Shown in pieces: positions 46,601 to 59,790 of a stretch of DNA of 64,000 bases. The stretch is taken from the NCBI RefSeq assembly GCF_009905725.1, contig NZ_JAAAKV010000013.1, positions 1-64,000 of the forward strand, given 5' to 3'. The notes beneath the pieces were generated by a model. The model was not told the DNA's origin and did no database searches. It saw only the letters and a list, made by a program, of their open reading frames with translations. The stretch comes from Emticicia sp. CRIBPO (lineage in GTDB: Bacteria; Bacteroidota; Bacteroidia; Cytophagales; Spirosomataceae). Each line of letters opens with the position of its first letter. Position 1 is the first letter of the stretch. A program made the position numbers and the translations under genes.

Positions 46601-47015
46601 AGAAGAATTGGGCAATGCCTTGCATCTACAGGCCAGGGAGTTGCGTCATATGTACGCTGAAAACAAAAACGGTACACTGGTATTTACGCCCTTGCCGATG
46701 GAATCACAGCTTGCTCCGGCAAACAACACCCTTATCGGCGACTTCGACCGGGACGGCAAGCTGGATGCGATTGTGACCGGAGGTTTTTTTCCTAATGAGG
46801 CACACCAGGGCAGGCAGGATGCATCAAGAGGTATATTCCTGAAAGGCAGTGGTAACGGCACTTTCCGGTCCGTCCCTAATTATAGATCAGGACTGTACTT
46901 ATCAGGAGACGTCAGGCACAGTATATTTCTGGAAAAATCGGGATTAATGATCTCTTTCCGTAACAACAGTTCCTGGTTGTGGCACAAGCTCAATACGCTT
47001 ACAGGTAGGAAATAA
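43683..47015 (+). CDS. Surface lipoprotein with FG-GAP/VCBS repeats and ASPIC/UnbV domain
   Basis: The 1110-residue protein has a lipobox (FSALSSC, Cys28) and many calcium-binding FG-GAP/VCBS repeats, each with a D-x-N-x-D-G-x-x-D core, e.g. 'DFNNDGLPDVFF', 'DINNDGWDDIYI', 'DFDRDGDMDFIL'. They form one or two seven-bladed propellers (residues ~60-500 and ~640-1080) around an ASPIC/UnbV segment ('GNTQGIGVKIKAFFGDSLQYFEHFPTTSYLS' region, ~515-600). Proteins of this type (CRTAC1-like) occur in many Bacteroidota glycan loci, but their role is unknown; glycan or protein binding on the surface is likely. It lies just before the arabinose-locus susC. Confidence 0.9.
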   Translation: MKLVKNNFIFAGKLAFFAGMAFSALSSCSEKNDRLFQKIDSVSSGIHFQNKLQARQDLNAFNFTNFYNGGGVGIGDFNNDGLPDVFFTANQVNSELYLNEGEFKFKNITVQSGIKTDRWCNGVSIIDINNDGWDDIYISVASHPSMPLTANLLYINKKTAIPSFDERAAEYGLDFKGYSTQSAFLDFDLDGDLDVFLLNTSPDLSNPSVHRQPVNNGTHPSSGKLFRNDGMKNGHPFFVDVSIAAGINYEGLGLGVTVSDFNNDGYPDIYCSNDFMSNDILYMNQGDGTFINTVKESLPHTSYYGMGVSAADINNDGLSDIFQLDMLPGDNARQKQMLTRHDYDKKEASLREPFSYEMQYMRNTLQLNQGSNGKIQFFGDIGLMSGVAKTDWSWSGIVADLNNDGFKDLFISNGYRKNVTDLDFISSYRDNNMFGSDTYKTENRLKILEKVPEIKLKNYAYLNKDGISFEDVSADWGLDEASYASGAAYADFDNDGDLDLVINNIDEEASLYRNQTVEKSGRVMTKVLFKGMAGNTQGIGVKIKAFFGDSLQYFEHFPTTSYLSTMEKGVFIGVPAGRKIDSMTVIWPGNRFQTLYNSEPAKTLTLSYSDAKEMPDFNRRFENTLFRLTDVKSGFIHQESGYVDFNDHPAIHKMLSHGGPAVAKGDLNGDGLEDIVVGGALNGSKTTLLIQHLSGGFTQKAAPESKDMEVGAIAIFDADNDGDNDMILAAGSCERPFSVKEAYKAQLWLNNGKAVFSLADNFPELIVSAGQVVPFDMDADGDTDLFVAGRQLPGQYPFPPASFLLENKNGIYADVTEKKAPFLKNLGMVTAAVAADIDNDRDQDLLIGGEWMPVSVMINNGKSFQLKSYDNMSGWWQSIAAADFDRDGDMDFILGNEGLNSFYRASSDEPVFMYALDFDKNGKTDPIMGHYLQHKKVPALPRESLNQQMVQFRKKFITYKDYSEALFDDLFSKEELGNALHLQARELRHMYAENKNGTLVFTPLPMESQLAPANNTLIGDFDRDGKLDAIVTGGFFPNEAHQGRQDASRGIFLKGSGNGTFRSVPNYRSGLYLSGDVRHSIFLEKSGLMISFRNNSSWLWHKLNTLTGRK

Positions 47016-47130
47016 CCGGGAATTATACATTTAATTTTAGGTATTCCGACGACTTTTTCTCCGAAAAAAGCAGATTAATATTATTTTTTGCAAAAAAAGT
47101 AATATTTCTATGAAGTTTAATTTTTTTGAG

Positions 47131-47138
47131 TAATTTTG
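47131..47138 (+). promoter_or_regulatory. -7 promoter element before the arabinose-locus susC
   Basis: TAATTTTG matches TAnnTTTG perfectly and lies 13 bases before the first of two tandem operator-like dyads, 113 bases before the susC start. The dyads would cover the transcription start region. Confidence 0.5.
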
Positions 47139-47151
47139 TGATTAATCAAAT

Positions 47152-47168
47152 TGTGTAGAATCGACACT
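47152..47168. promoter_or_regulatory. AraR-type operator candidate (susC, site 1)
   Basis: TGTGT-N7-ACACT matches the shared motif at nine of ten arm positions. It is followed by a perfect copy whose centre is 22 bp away, two helical turns. Confidence 0.6.
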
Positions 47169-47173
47169 TAAAT

Positions 47174-47190
47174 TGTGTGAAACTGACACA
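47174..47190. promoter_or_regulatory. AraR-type operator candidate (susC, site 2)
   Basis: TGTGT-GAAACTG-ACACA is a perfect copy of the shared motif. Together with site 1 it forms a tandem arrangement on one face of the helix just downstream of the candidate promoter, as expected for strong repression. Confidence 0.65.
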
Positions 47191-47251
47191 ATGAGGCTTG
47201 ATTTTTCGACCCGTGTTAAAATAATTTTAAACATTTAACCATTTTTTTCTT

Positions 47252-50200
47252 ATGTTAAGAGTCAAATTTACATCGCAAAGTTTCAACAGCAAAATGCGGA
47301 AGTCGATCAGACTGTTCTCGCTCATGCCGCTGTTGCTGCTTTTGAGCGTTAGTGCTTTTTCCCAGATAAAGGGGACGGTTTTGAATGAAAAGAACGAACC
47401 TCTGCCTGGTGTTTCCGTATCGCTTAAAGGAACTCAGCAGGGAGTATCGACCGACAAGGATGGCCGTTATAGTTTGAATGTTGGAGGAAGCGGAACACTT
47501 ATATTCAGCTTCATAGGTTTCGCCCCTCTGGAAGTAGCGATAAATGGAAGGACCTTGATAGACGTCACGCTTGCTGAAGACGAGAAAATACTAGATGAGA
47601 TCGTTGTCGTAGGATATGGTACCCAGAAGAAATCTTCTTTGACCGGTGCTGTTTCTTCTGTTTCGTCGAAAGACCTTACGGCTCTCCCTGTGATCAACGC
47701 CGCCCAGGCTATACAGGGCAGGGTAGCAGGTGTATCGATCGTAAACAACAGTAGCCCCGGAGGTGATCCTGTGGTAAGGGTCAGAGGTGTAGGGTCTATC
47801 AGCCTTAATCCTAACCCTTTGTACGTTATTGACGGCGTTCCTGCCGGTGGTCTTAATAGTATTGCCCCTTCGGATATCGAGTCTGTTGAGGTGTTAAAGG
47901 ATGCCAGTGCTGCTGCAATATATGGTTCGCGTGCTGCCAATGGCGTGATCCTGATCACGACCAAGAGCGGAGCTTCCGGAAAAATGAATATTAATTTTAA
48001 TTCTTACTATGGCGTTCAGTCGGCATGGAAAAAGCTGGATCTGCTAAACAGCCAGGAATATATCAAATACGGCACAGCTCTTCTTACTGCTTCAGGACAA
48101 CCGGTGCCGGGAAGATTTAGTAATATGAATACACCTGTATATGACGGAGCTACAACCACTTTTGCCCAGACAGACAACGACTGGCAGGACGTGATGTTCA
48201 GGAATGCTCCGGTGAATGACAACCAGCTCTCTATTTCCGGTGGAACAGATAAATCAAAGATTTACTTTTCCTTAGGTCATTTTAAGCAGGAAGGTATCAT
48301 CCCGTTCACAGACTATAGCCGCCAGAGTATCAGGATCAATTCAGACCATAAGCTGGCAGGATTTCTGTCTGTAGGGCAGACCTTGATGGTGTCTACTGAC
48401 GAACGCAGGGCAGAGAGAGACGGCGGTGGAAGGAGTATACTCATGAACACGATGAGAATGGTACCTTACTGGCCGGTATCTGACCCTACAAAGGTGGGTG
48501 GATACAGTACCACAGCACAGGGACTTGACGCAACTGACCCTGAGAATCCAATGCGTATAGCTGATCATATTCAGGGTAATCAGATAGACAGAGGGTACAA
48601 AATGCTGGGAACATTCTTTGCCAATGTTAAGATCACGGATTGGCTGAAATATAAGTTTACCCTGGGTGGTGACTATTCCAATTCAATATATACAGGATTC
48701 AGCCCGATATATAATGATGGAAACAGAAGTAGTATTAATGCTACATTGAATGAAAACAGAGGGCAGTACTTTTCTTCCATTATAACCAATCAGCTGACTT
48801 TTGACAAGACAATAGGCAAGCATGTCATTAATCTTACGGCTGTTTCCGAAACTCAGAAGGCGAGATATAAAGGTATTGCTTTGAGCGGGCAGCGGCCGGA
48901 TAATAATATCAAACAGATACAGGGAGCCTCAAACGTAAACGGTACCACTGATCTGTCTGAAAGTGCCTTAATTTCTTATGTTGGCCGTTTAAATTATGAA
49001 TATAGCGGAAAATATCTCTTGGGAGCCACCATCCGGAGGGACGGTTCTTCCAAGTTTGCTCCGGGCAACAAGTGGGGGACATTCCCGTCAGTGTCTGCTG
49101 GATGGAGAATCAGTGAGGAAGAGTTTATGAAATCCATTCCTGCTATCACTGAGTTGAAAATCAGGGGGAGTATCGGGGTAACCGGTTACAACTCTATAGG
49201 TGACTATGACTGGCAGCCGCTTATCCAGGCAAGTAACACGATTTATCCTTTCGGCAATGCTTCACAGCTGGGATCTTATTTCAACAGGCTTGGTAACACA
49301 GGACTGAGCTGGGAAGAGACTGTCATGAAGAATATTGGTATTGATCTTTCCCTGTTTAACAACAGTATCAATGTGACAACAGAATTTTATACCCGCAAAA
49401 CCGACGGTTTGTTGCTGAGCGTTCCTTTGCCTGAATCGGTGGGGTATTCTCAAAGTCCGCTGGCTAACGTAGGAAGTATGAAAAATACAGGGTTTGAACT
49501 CAGCCTGGGTTACAATATTAGTAAAAGGAAGCTGAGGTCTACGCTGACAGGTACATTTGATCTTGTTAGAAACGAAGTGTTAAGTCTTTCAACTCCAAAT
49601 GCTACAATCAATGCCGGTAACAGTTCTGACTTTGGAGGTTTTGACATTACAAGAACTGAAGTAGGACACCCTATACAATCATTCTACGGATGGCAGGTAG
49701 AAGGTATTTTTCAGAATGAAAGTGAAGTTGCAGCAGCCAACGGAAAAGACGGAAATGCCGCTACGCCTTATCAGAATGCCGGAACAGCAGCGGGCGACAT
49801 TAAATTCAGAGACCTGAACAATGACGGAAAAATTGATTCTGATGACCGGACATACCTTGGAAGTTTTATGCCGAAATTCTCTTACGGTCTTAACTGGAGT
49901 GGTACTTATCAGAATTTTGACTTCACGGTATTCTTCCAGGGAGTGCAGGGCAACAAGGTTTATAGTGGTACAAAAGTCATAGGGCAAGGGATGCTTCGTC
50001 TGTTTAATGCAACTACCGATGTATTAAATGCATGGACGCCAACCAATACAGATACGGACGTGCCGAGGGCTGTTAGTGGTGATCCTAATCAGAATTCCAG
50101 GACATCTGACAGGTTTCTTGAAGATGGTTCATACCTGAGACTTAAGAACCTGAGTATAGGATATACCATACCATCCGACAAGATCAAGTCGCTTACCGGC

Positions 50201-50380
50201 AATGTGCTTTCTAAAGCGAGGATCTATGTTTCGAGCCAGAATTTACTGACACTTACCAAGTATTCAGGTTACGATCCTGAGGTAGCCAACCGCGGTAATA
50301 TTCTGACGAATGGCGTTGATTACGGAAGTTATCCCCAGGTCAGAACTATGTCAGTAGGGATAAACTTAGGATTTAATTAA
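47252..50380 (+). CDS. SusC-type TonB-dependent outer-membrane transporter (arabinose locus)
   Basis: The 1042-residue protein carries a signal peptide (KSIRLFSLMPLLLLLSVSAFSQ), a carboxypeptidase-regulatory-like domain ('IKGTVLNEKNEPLPGVSVS'), 'EIVVVGYGTQKKSSLTGAV', a plug with 'VRVRGVGSISLNPNPLYVIDG' and 'AIYGSRAANGVILITTKSG', and a 22-strand barrel ending 'TMSVGINLGFN'. The ATG at 47294 (MRKSIRLF) would give a more normal signal peptide and is an alternative. It imports oligosaccharides released at the surface by the esterases and hydrolases of this locus, using TonB energy. Two tandem dyads of the AraR type lie in its promoter region, so it should be strongly induced by L-arabinose. Confidence 0.96.
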   Translation: MLRVKFTSQSFNSKMRKSIRLFSLMPLLLLLSVSAFSQIKGTVLNEKNEPLPGVSVSLKGTQQGVSTDKDGRYSLNVGGSGTLIFSFIGFAPLEVAINGRTLIDVTLAEDEKILDEIVVVGYGTQKKSSLTGAVSSVSSKDLTALPVINAAQAIQGRVAGVSIVNNSSPGGDPVVRVRGVGSISLNPNPLYVIDGVPAGGLNSIAPSDIESVEVLKDASAAAIYGSRAANGVILITTKSGASGKMNINFNSYYGVQSAWKKLDLLNSQEYIKYGTALLTASGQPVPGRFSNMNTPVYDGATTTFAQTDNDWQDVMFRNAPVNDNQLSISGGTDKSKIYFSLGHFKQEGIIPFTDYSRQSIRINSDHKLAGFLSVGQTLMVSTDERRAERDGGGRSILMNTMRMVPYWPVSDPTKVGGYSTTAQGLDATDPENPMRIADHIQGNQIDRGYKMLGTFFANVKITDWLKYKFTLGGDYSNSIYTGFSPIYNDGNRSSINATLNENRGQYFSSIITNQLTFDKTIGKHVINLTAVSETQKARYKGIALSGQRPDNNIKQIQGASNVNGTTDLSESALISYVGRLNYEYSGKYLLGATIRRDGSSKFAPGNKWGTFPSVSAGWRISEEEFMKSIPAITELKIRGSIGVTGYNSIGDYDWQPLIQASNTIYPFGNASQLGSYFNRLGNTGLSWEETVMKNIGIDLSLFNNSINVTTEFYTRKTDGLLLSVPLPESVGYSQSPLANVGSMKNTGFELSLGYNISKRKLRSTLTGTFDLVRNEVLSLSTPNATINAGNSSDFGGFDITRTEVGHPIQSFYGWQVEGIFQNESEVAAANGKDGNAATPYQNAGTAAGDIKFRDLNNDGKIDSDDRTYLGSFMPKFSYGLNWSGTYQNFDFTVFFQGVQGNKVYSGTKVIGQGMLRLFNATTDVLNAWTPTNTDTDVPRAVSGDPNQNSRTSDRFLEDGSYLRLKNLSIGYTIPSDKIKSLTGNVLSKARIYVSSQNLLTLTKYSGYDPEVANRGNILTNGVDYGSYPQVRTMSVGINLGFN

Positions 50381-50409
50381 AAAATCGGTTATAAAAACGA
50401 ATTTGTACG

Positions 50410-51954
50410 ATGAAGAAAAATATTTATTTAGCAGTTATGTTGACGCTGTTCTCCATTTCTGCGTGCGACGATAAAATACTTGATAAGGTAAATCCGAACG
50501 GTGTCACATTTGACACTTATTTCACAAACGACAGCGAATTGCTGGCAGGTGTAAACTCGGTTTATGCTGGGACGCAAGGCCTTGGTCTGGCGGCCAGAGA
50601 ATGGTTTTTTACCCATGACCTTAGAGGTGACGAAATGGCCACAGGCGGTGGTCAGCTGGAAACTCCACGTAATCAGTTGCTTATAGGTGTAAATGATCCG
50701 GGAAACTCCGTGTCGTCCTCTGTATGGACAGGCTGGTTTCGCGTGATCCACAGAGCCAATGTAGTCCTTGAGTCTACAACTAAGAATGTAGCTTTTTCAG
50801 ATGAAATAAAAAAGAGAGCCACAGGCGAAGCCAAATTTCTACGGGCGATGGCTTACTATGAATTGGGTACCTTGTGGGGTGGAGTGCCAATCTACACCGA
50901 ATTTGTAAAATCTGTAGAAAACAGCCTTCCCCGCTCTTCACAGACGGATGTATATGCCCAGGTGCTTAAAGACCTGAAAGATGCTGAGACCCTTCTTCCG
51001 GCTACCTACCCCGCCAAAGAGCTGGGAAGGGCTACCAAAGCTGCTGTTCAGACCTTAATGGCCAGAACCTATCTTCAGCAGGGAAATTATACGCTGGCTA
51101 AAGCGGAATTGGAGAAAGTTGTAAGCTCAGGGCTTTACAGCCTCGCAGCCAATTACCTGGACGTGTCAAACGAAGAGGGTGAGTTTAATTCGGAGTCGAT
51201 ATTTGAAATTGTTTTTTCGCCTTCAGGGGGATCGTTTAACTGGAGCGGGCCGGACGGTGATGGAAACTCTCTTCAGGAAGAGACGGTAAGAACACAGGAA
51301 TACTCAGCCATCGGATGGAGGAACCTTATCCCTTCCAATAAAATTCTGAATGAATACGAAAGACCAAGTAAAGGAGATGCCAAGCTGGATCCGCGTTATG
51401 ATATGTCTTTCTGGAAAGCCGGTGATAAGTTTAACAACGGAGCCAATACCATGACTGATGACATCGTTCAGGGTAACTCTTCTGTAGTAGATGGCAAAAC
51501 TATGAAAGTAAGCTGGAGGAAATATTCAGTTCTTTACAAATCTATGGAAGGTTTTGCTACCAGTGGTATTAACATGAGGGTCATGAGATATGCAGATGTT
51601 CTGTTGATGTTAGCTGAATGTGAGAACGAAGTAGGGACTGCGGCAAAAGCCATTCAGTTGCTGAACCAGGTAAGAAGCCGTCCTACTGTGGCTATGCCTG
51701 CCTATCCGACGGCTAACTATCCGGTTTCCAGCAAAGCTGAAATATTTAAGGCTATTCAGCATGAGAGGTTCGTAGAACTTTCGGCTGAGCAGGTCAGAAA
51801 CTTTGATATTATCAGATGGAGAAAAAATGGTAAGCTCACTGCCGAACCTTTGTCGTATTTTGTAAAAGGAAAACATGAATTGTTGCCTATTCCGCAAACA
51901 GAAATAGACAATAACCCAAAAATTGAAAATAAGGATCAGAATCCGGGATATTAA
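50410..51954 (+). CDS. SusD/RagB-type outer-membrane binding lipoprotein (arabinose locus)
   Basis: The 514-residue protein has a lipobox (MLTLFSISAC, Cys19) and SusD features: 'RVIHRANVVLE', 'RATGEAKFLRAMAYYELGTLWGGVPIY' (helix-pair signature), 'LMARTYLQQGNYTLAKAELEK', and C-terminal 'IFKAIQHERFVELSAEQVRNFDIIRW' followed by 'HELLPIPQTEIDNNPK'. It caps the SusC barrel and binds the glycan at the cell surface. It starts 29 bases after susC, and a strong terminator follows its stop, so susC and susD form a two-gene unit separate from the esterases. Confidence 0.96.
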   Translation: MKKNIYLAVMLTLFSISACDDKILDKVNPNGVTFDTYFTNDSELLAGVNSVYAGTQGLGLAAREWFFTHDLRGDEMATGGGQLETPRNQLLIGVNDPGNSVSSSVWTGWFRVIHRANVVLESTTKNVAFSDEIKKRATGEAKFLRAMAYYELGTLWGGVPIYTEFVKSVENSLPRSSQTDVYAQVLKDLKDAETLLPATYPAKELGRATKAAVQTLMARTYLQQGNYTLAKAELEKVVSSGLYSLAANYLDVSNEEGEFNSESIFEIVFSPSGGSFNWSGPDGDGNSLQEETVRTQEYSAIGWRNLIPSNKILNEYERPSKGDAKLDPRYDMSFWKAGDKFNNGANTMTDDIVQGNSSVVDGKTMKVSWRKYSVLYKSMEGFATSGINMRVMRYADVLLMLAECENEVGTAAKAIQLLNQVRSRPTVAMPAYPTANYPVSSKAEIFKAIQHERFVELSAEQVRNFDIIRWRKNGKLTAEPLSYFVKGKHELLPIPQTEIDNNPKIENKDQNPGY

Positions 51955-51972
51955 TGTGATGGACTGATTTTC

Positions 51973-52008
51973 AAGGAAGGTGACCTGCTTTAGCCGGTCG
52001 CCTTCCTT
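51973..52008 (+). terminator. Terminator after susD
   Basis: AAGGAAGGTGACC pairs with GGTCGCCTTCCTT (13 bp, one G-U) over a 10-base loop, 19 bases past the susD stop. The T run is weak, so some read-through into the esterase genes is possible. Confidence 0.75.
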
Positions 52009-52077
52009 TACCTTAAAACCTGATACGAAAGAGTATTTTTTGCCTTAGTTTAAAAGAAGACAGTTAAATGTAACGAT

Positions 52078-53238
52078 ATGAAAATTATAATCCTGATGCG
52101 GTCTCTGATCTTTTTTGGAGTGTTCAGTTTTCCATTTTTCGTCAAAAGTCAGCCTCCCAGAGGCCCTTTGGTCGTATCTCCCCAGATAAATCCCGACAAA
52201 ACGATTACATTCCGGTACCTGGCACCCGCCGCTAAGGAGGTGAAGCTGAGTGCCCAGTTTGAAAAATCACCTGTGCCGATGACAAAAGATGCACAGGGGA
52301 TATGGAGTGTCACCTTAGGTCCGGTAAAACCGGATATATACCCTTACAGTTTTCAGGTAGACGGTGTGACCGTCATGGATCCGGCCAATGTCGGCTTTTT
52401 TCCGAATGAGCGTTTCAAGGCCAGCCTTGCAGATATACCGGGTGATGTGCCACTTATGCATGCGATGAGGGACGTTCCTCACGGTACAGTCAGTTATGAG
52501 TATTATTCTTCTATGGAAGGATCTACAGGTTCCCTGGTGGTTTATACTCCTCCCGGCTATGAAAAAGAAACTTCAAAAAAATACCCTGTTTTTTACCTGA
52601 TCAGCGGGACTACCGATACCGAAGAAACTTTTTTTAAAGTAGGGCGTATCAATTTTATTCTTGATAACCTGATAGCCGATGGGAAAGCCAAACCAATGAT
52701 TATTGTGATGCCGTACGGTAATCCTTTGGCCAGGATTGCTGAACAGAAGGGGAAGCCCAAACCTGCCGACCTGGTATCACGTGAAGGAGCAGATGCCATC
52801 AGCAGGGCAAAGGTCTTTGAAACGGACCTGATGACCAGGGTAATTCCTCATGTGGAAAAGAATTACAGAGCCCTTAGTGACAGGGAGAGTCGTGCTATCG
52901 GCGGTTTTTCAAGAGGCGGGGGCCAGACCCTCAGGGCCGCATTTGGGAACCTGGATAAATTTGCCTGGATAAACTGCTACAGTTCTTACTTGTCTCCGGC
53001 TGAAATGGAGAGCAATTACAACAATATCATCAGCAAGCCTGAAGTGACGAACAAAAACCTGAAGCTGTTTTGGATAGGAGTGGGAGATGAGGATTTCCTT
53101 TATAAGCCCGCCGTTGAGTTTATGGATTATATGAAGTCCAAAAATATAAATTATAAAAGCCTTATTTCCTCCGGTGGGCATACCTGGATGAATGTTAAGG
53201 CTTATGTGGCTGAGAGCACGCCTTTGCTGTTCCGGTAG
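52078..53238 (+). CDS. CE1-type esterase with N-terminal E-set domain (first of three in the locus)
   Basis: The 386-residue protein has a signal peptide (LIFFGVFSFPFFVKSQ), an N-terminal E-set/CBM48-like beta domain (~30-120, 'TITFRYLAPAAKEVKLSAQF' to 'DIYPYSFQVDG') and an alpha/beta hydrolase of the esterase D/CE1 family. Catalytic elements are 'GGFSRGGGQ' (nucleophile Ser), 'GVGDEDFLY' (Asp) and 'SSGGHTWMN' (His). CE1 includes feruloyl and acetylxylan esterases, and the E-set/CE1 layout is common in Bacteroidota plant-glycan loci. The nucleophile elbow has an Arg (GFSRGG) where most relatives have Met, which may alter substrate choice. It should be periplasmic or on the surface. Confidence 0.9.
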   Translation: MKIIILMRSLIFFGVFSFPFFVKSQPPRGPLVVSPQINPDKTITFRYLAPAAKEVKLSAQFEKSPVPMTKDAQGIWSVTLGPVKPDIYPYSFQVDGVTVMDPANVGFFPNERFKASLADIPGDVPLMHAMRDVPHGTVSYEYYSSMEGSTGSLVVYTPPGYEKETSKKYPVFYLISGTTDTEETFFKVGRINFILDNLIADGKAKPMIIVMPYGNPLARIAEQKGKPKPADLVSREGADAISRAKVFETDLMTRVIPHVEKNYRALSDRESRAIGGFSRGGGQTLRAAFGNLDKFAWINCYSSYLSPAEMESNYNNIISKPEVTNKNLKLFWIGVGDEDFLYKPAVEFMDYMKSKNINYKSLISSGGHTWMNVKAYVAESTPLLFR

Positions 53239-53454
53239 GGTGCAGATGATGAAAAACAGGGCCGGCCATTGCTTTAGCCTCGTTTTTTGAAGTATTCCCG
53301 GACGCTTTCGTTGCATAGGTGATCAAGCCACTGTTGTCTTCGCTGTGGAATGGTTCTCAGAATGGGGGCTGCGTATTCTCTGCCGGATAATTTTCCTGCG
53401 GGAATTTCTCAGGGTTTCAGCAGTAAAACAGATTTTCTAAAAAGTCAGATATGA

Positions 53455-54552
<1,098 letters not shown>

Positions 54553-54559
54553 TTATTTT

Positions 54560-56503
54560 ATGAAGAGACTTGGCGGATACGGAATCCTGACGCTCCTGTT
54601 TTTATTCCTGACTATTTGTGCGGATGCCAGCATACGTCTACCTAAGCTTATTTCCGACGGAATGGTTTTGCAGCGGGATGCCCCTCTGAAAATTTGGGGT
54701 TGGGCTGACACAGGTGAAAAAATTTCCATCAACTTTAACGGGAAAACCTATAAGACCAAGGCTTCTGCTGACGGCAAATGGCTCGTCACCTTACCGGCCC
54801 AAAAGGCGGGAGGTCCTTACACGATGGATATTTCCGGAAGCAATTTGATCACCATCAGGGATATCATGATCGGTGATGTCTGGTTTTGTAGCGGGCAAAG
54901 CAACATGGTACACCAGATGGAACTACACAGCGTCACTTACGCCCGGGACATTCTGGAGGCGAACAACACAAACATCAGACACTTCTGGATCCCGACAGCT
55001 ACCAGGTTTGATGGCCCGGCCGACGATTTTAAAGTCGCGTCCTGGAAAGTATGTAATCCTGAAAACGTACGGCAGTTTTCGGCCGTAGCCTATTTTTTTG
55101 CCAGTAAGATTTACAAAAAAAACAAAGTAGCCATCGGCCTGATCAATGCCAGTGTGGGAGGTACACCTATTGAAGCCTGGACGAGTGAATCAGGCCTGAA
55201 AGATTTTGAAGCGATGCAGAAAGCCATTGCTAAAAATAAAGACACGGCCTTTGTCAATAGCTTCAATCGCAGAGTGGGAAGCAATTTTACGCCGCCTGCA
55301 ATTAAGGATAAGGGATTAACAGGTGCCGTAACCTGGTTTGATAAAAGCTATGTGCCCAAAGGCTGGAAGACCATCAATGTGCCGGGCTATTGGGAAGATC
55401 AGGGCATTAAAGACCTGAATGGTACGGTATGGTACCGCAAAGAACTTGATTTGCCTGCGAGCATGACAGCCAATGCCGCCAGGGTATTTTTAGGACGGAT
55501 CATTGATGCTGATGAGCTCTACATTAACGGGGTAAAAGTTGGCAGCACAAGCTATCAGTATCCGCAAAGGAGGTACAACGTGCCTGCCGGTTTGTTGAAA
55601 GCAGGCAGGAATTTATTCGTCGTAAAAGTGACCAATACCAACGGTAAAGGCGGCTTTGTGCCGGATAAGCCATATTGTATTTTCAGCGGTAAAGACACGG
55701 TGGATCTGAAAGGGACCTGGCAATATAAAGTCGGCGAAGTATTTGTGCCGAGGACATTTGGTAGCGGAATGGCCGGTAACGGACCGCCTCCCGGTCAGAA
55801 CTCCCCGGCATCACTTTTCAATGCCATGGTAGCCCCCGCCCTTAACTACGCCATTAGAGGCTGGCTTTGGTACCAGGGCGAAAGCAACAGCAGCCGCGGG
55901 GCCGAATATGCCAGACTTCAACCTGCACAAATATCAGATTGGAGGAGTAAGTGGCAACTGGGCGAATTGCCGTTTTTGTTTGTTCAATTGCCCAATTTTA
56001 TGGATGCTAACTATCTTCCCGGTGAGAGCCAGTGGGCAGAGCTGCGGGAAGCACAATTGCAAAGTCTGTCAGTACCCAATACTGCTATGGCTGTTGGCAT
56101 TGATGCCGGAGAATGGAACGATATCCACCCGGACAATAAAAAAATAATCGGGGAAAGGCTGGCTATCGCGGCAAGTAAAATTGCCTATAAAGAGGACATT
56201 GTTTATTCAGGCCCCCTGTTTGAATCAGCTTTGGTGCAGGGCAATAAGATCGTGGTTTCGTTCAGTCAGACCGGCGGGGGGCTGGTGACCAATGACGGGG
56301 AAGACCTGCGGGAATTTGCCATAGCAGGTGCGGATAAAAAATTTGTCTGGGCAACAGCCAGAATTGCTGGAGATAAAATAGAAGTTTCAAGTCCTGAGGT
56401 CCCTTCGCCGGTGTATGTACGCTATGCCTGGGCTGATAACCCCGATGTGAATTTTTATAACAAAGAAGGATTGCCTGCCTCTCCTTTCAGAACGGATAAA
56501 TAG
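54560..56503 (+). CDS. Sialate O-acetylesterase-like acetylesterase with GH2-type insert
   Basis: The 647-residue protein has a signal peptide (GILTLLFLFLTICADA) and a 'LPKLISDGMVLQRDAPLKIWGWA' start typical of the family. The SGNH catalytic domain has 'WFCSGQSNM' (nucleophile Ser), 'WYQGESN' and 'WNDIHPDNK' (Asp-His). Between the halves, at residues ~245-385, sits a GH2-like jelly roll ('VPGYWEDQ...GTVWYRKELDLPA...GRIIDADELYINGVKVG'), as in many Bacteroidota members. The family name comes from sialic acid, but homologues in plant-glycan loci remove acetyl groups from xylan or pectin; that role fits here. It follows the second CE1 gene by 7 bases. Confidence 0.92.
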   Translation: MKRLGGYGILTLLFLFLTICADASIRLPKLISDGMVLQRDAPLKIWGWADTGEKISINFNGKTYKTKASADGKWLVTLPAQKAGGPYTMDISGSNLITIRDIMIGDVWFCSGQSNMVHQMELHSVTYARDILEANNTNIRHFWIPTATRFDGPADDFKVASWKVCNPENVRQFSAVAYFFASKIYKKNKVAIGLINASVGGTPIEAWTSESGLKDFEAMQKAIAKNKDTAFVNSFNRRVGSNFTPPAIKDKGLTGAVTWFDKSYVPKGWKTINVPGYWEDQGIKDLNGTVWYRKELDLPASMTANAARVFLGRIIDADELYINGVKVGSTSYQYPQRRYNVPAGLLKAGRNLFVVKVTNTNGKGGFVPDKPYCIFSGKDTVDLKGTWQYKVGEVFVPRTFGSGMAGNGPPPGQNSPASLFNAMVAPALNYAIRGWLWYQGESNSSRGAEYARLQPAQISDWRSKWQLGELPFLFVQLPNFMDANYLPGESQWAELREAQLQSLSVPNTAMAVGIDAGEWNDIHPDNKKIIGERLAIAASKIAYKEDIVYSGPLFESALVQGNKIVVSFSQTGGGLVTNDGEDLREFAIAGADKKFVWATARIAGDKIEVSSPEVPSPVYVRYAWADNPDVNFYNKEGLPASPFRTDK

Positions 56504-56516
56504 TTTTTTAAATTAA

Positions 56517-57653
<1,137 letters not shown>

Positions 57654-57696
57654 AAACGGGGCCTCTCTGAGATTTGCTTTTAAAAACTAAAAATAA

Positions 57697-59634
<1,938 letters not shown>

Positions 59635-59790
59635 AATGACTTTATAGCCAGGAAGAGTAATGTGCTTGTTTAAGATAGCCTGCCTTCAGGAAGAATATTT
59701 TAGCAAGCCATTACATGACAAATGAACATGCCGGACAGGCAGGTTAATTCAAAAAAGCATTTCGTATCTAAACTAAAACAGTGATTAATT

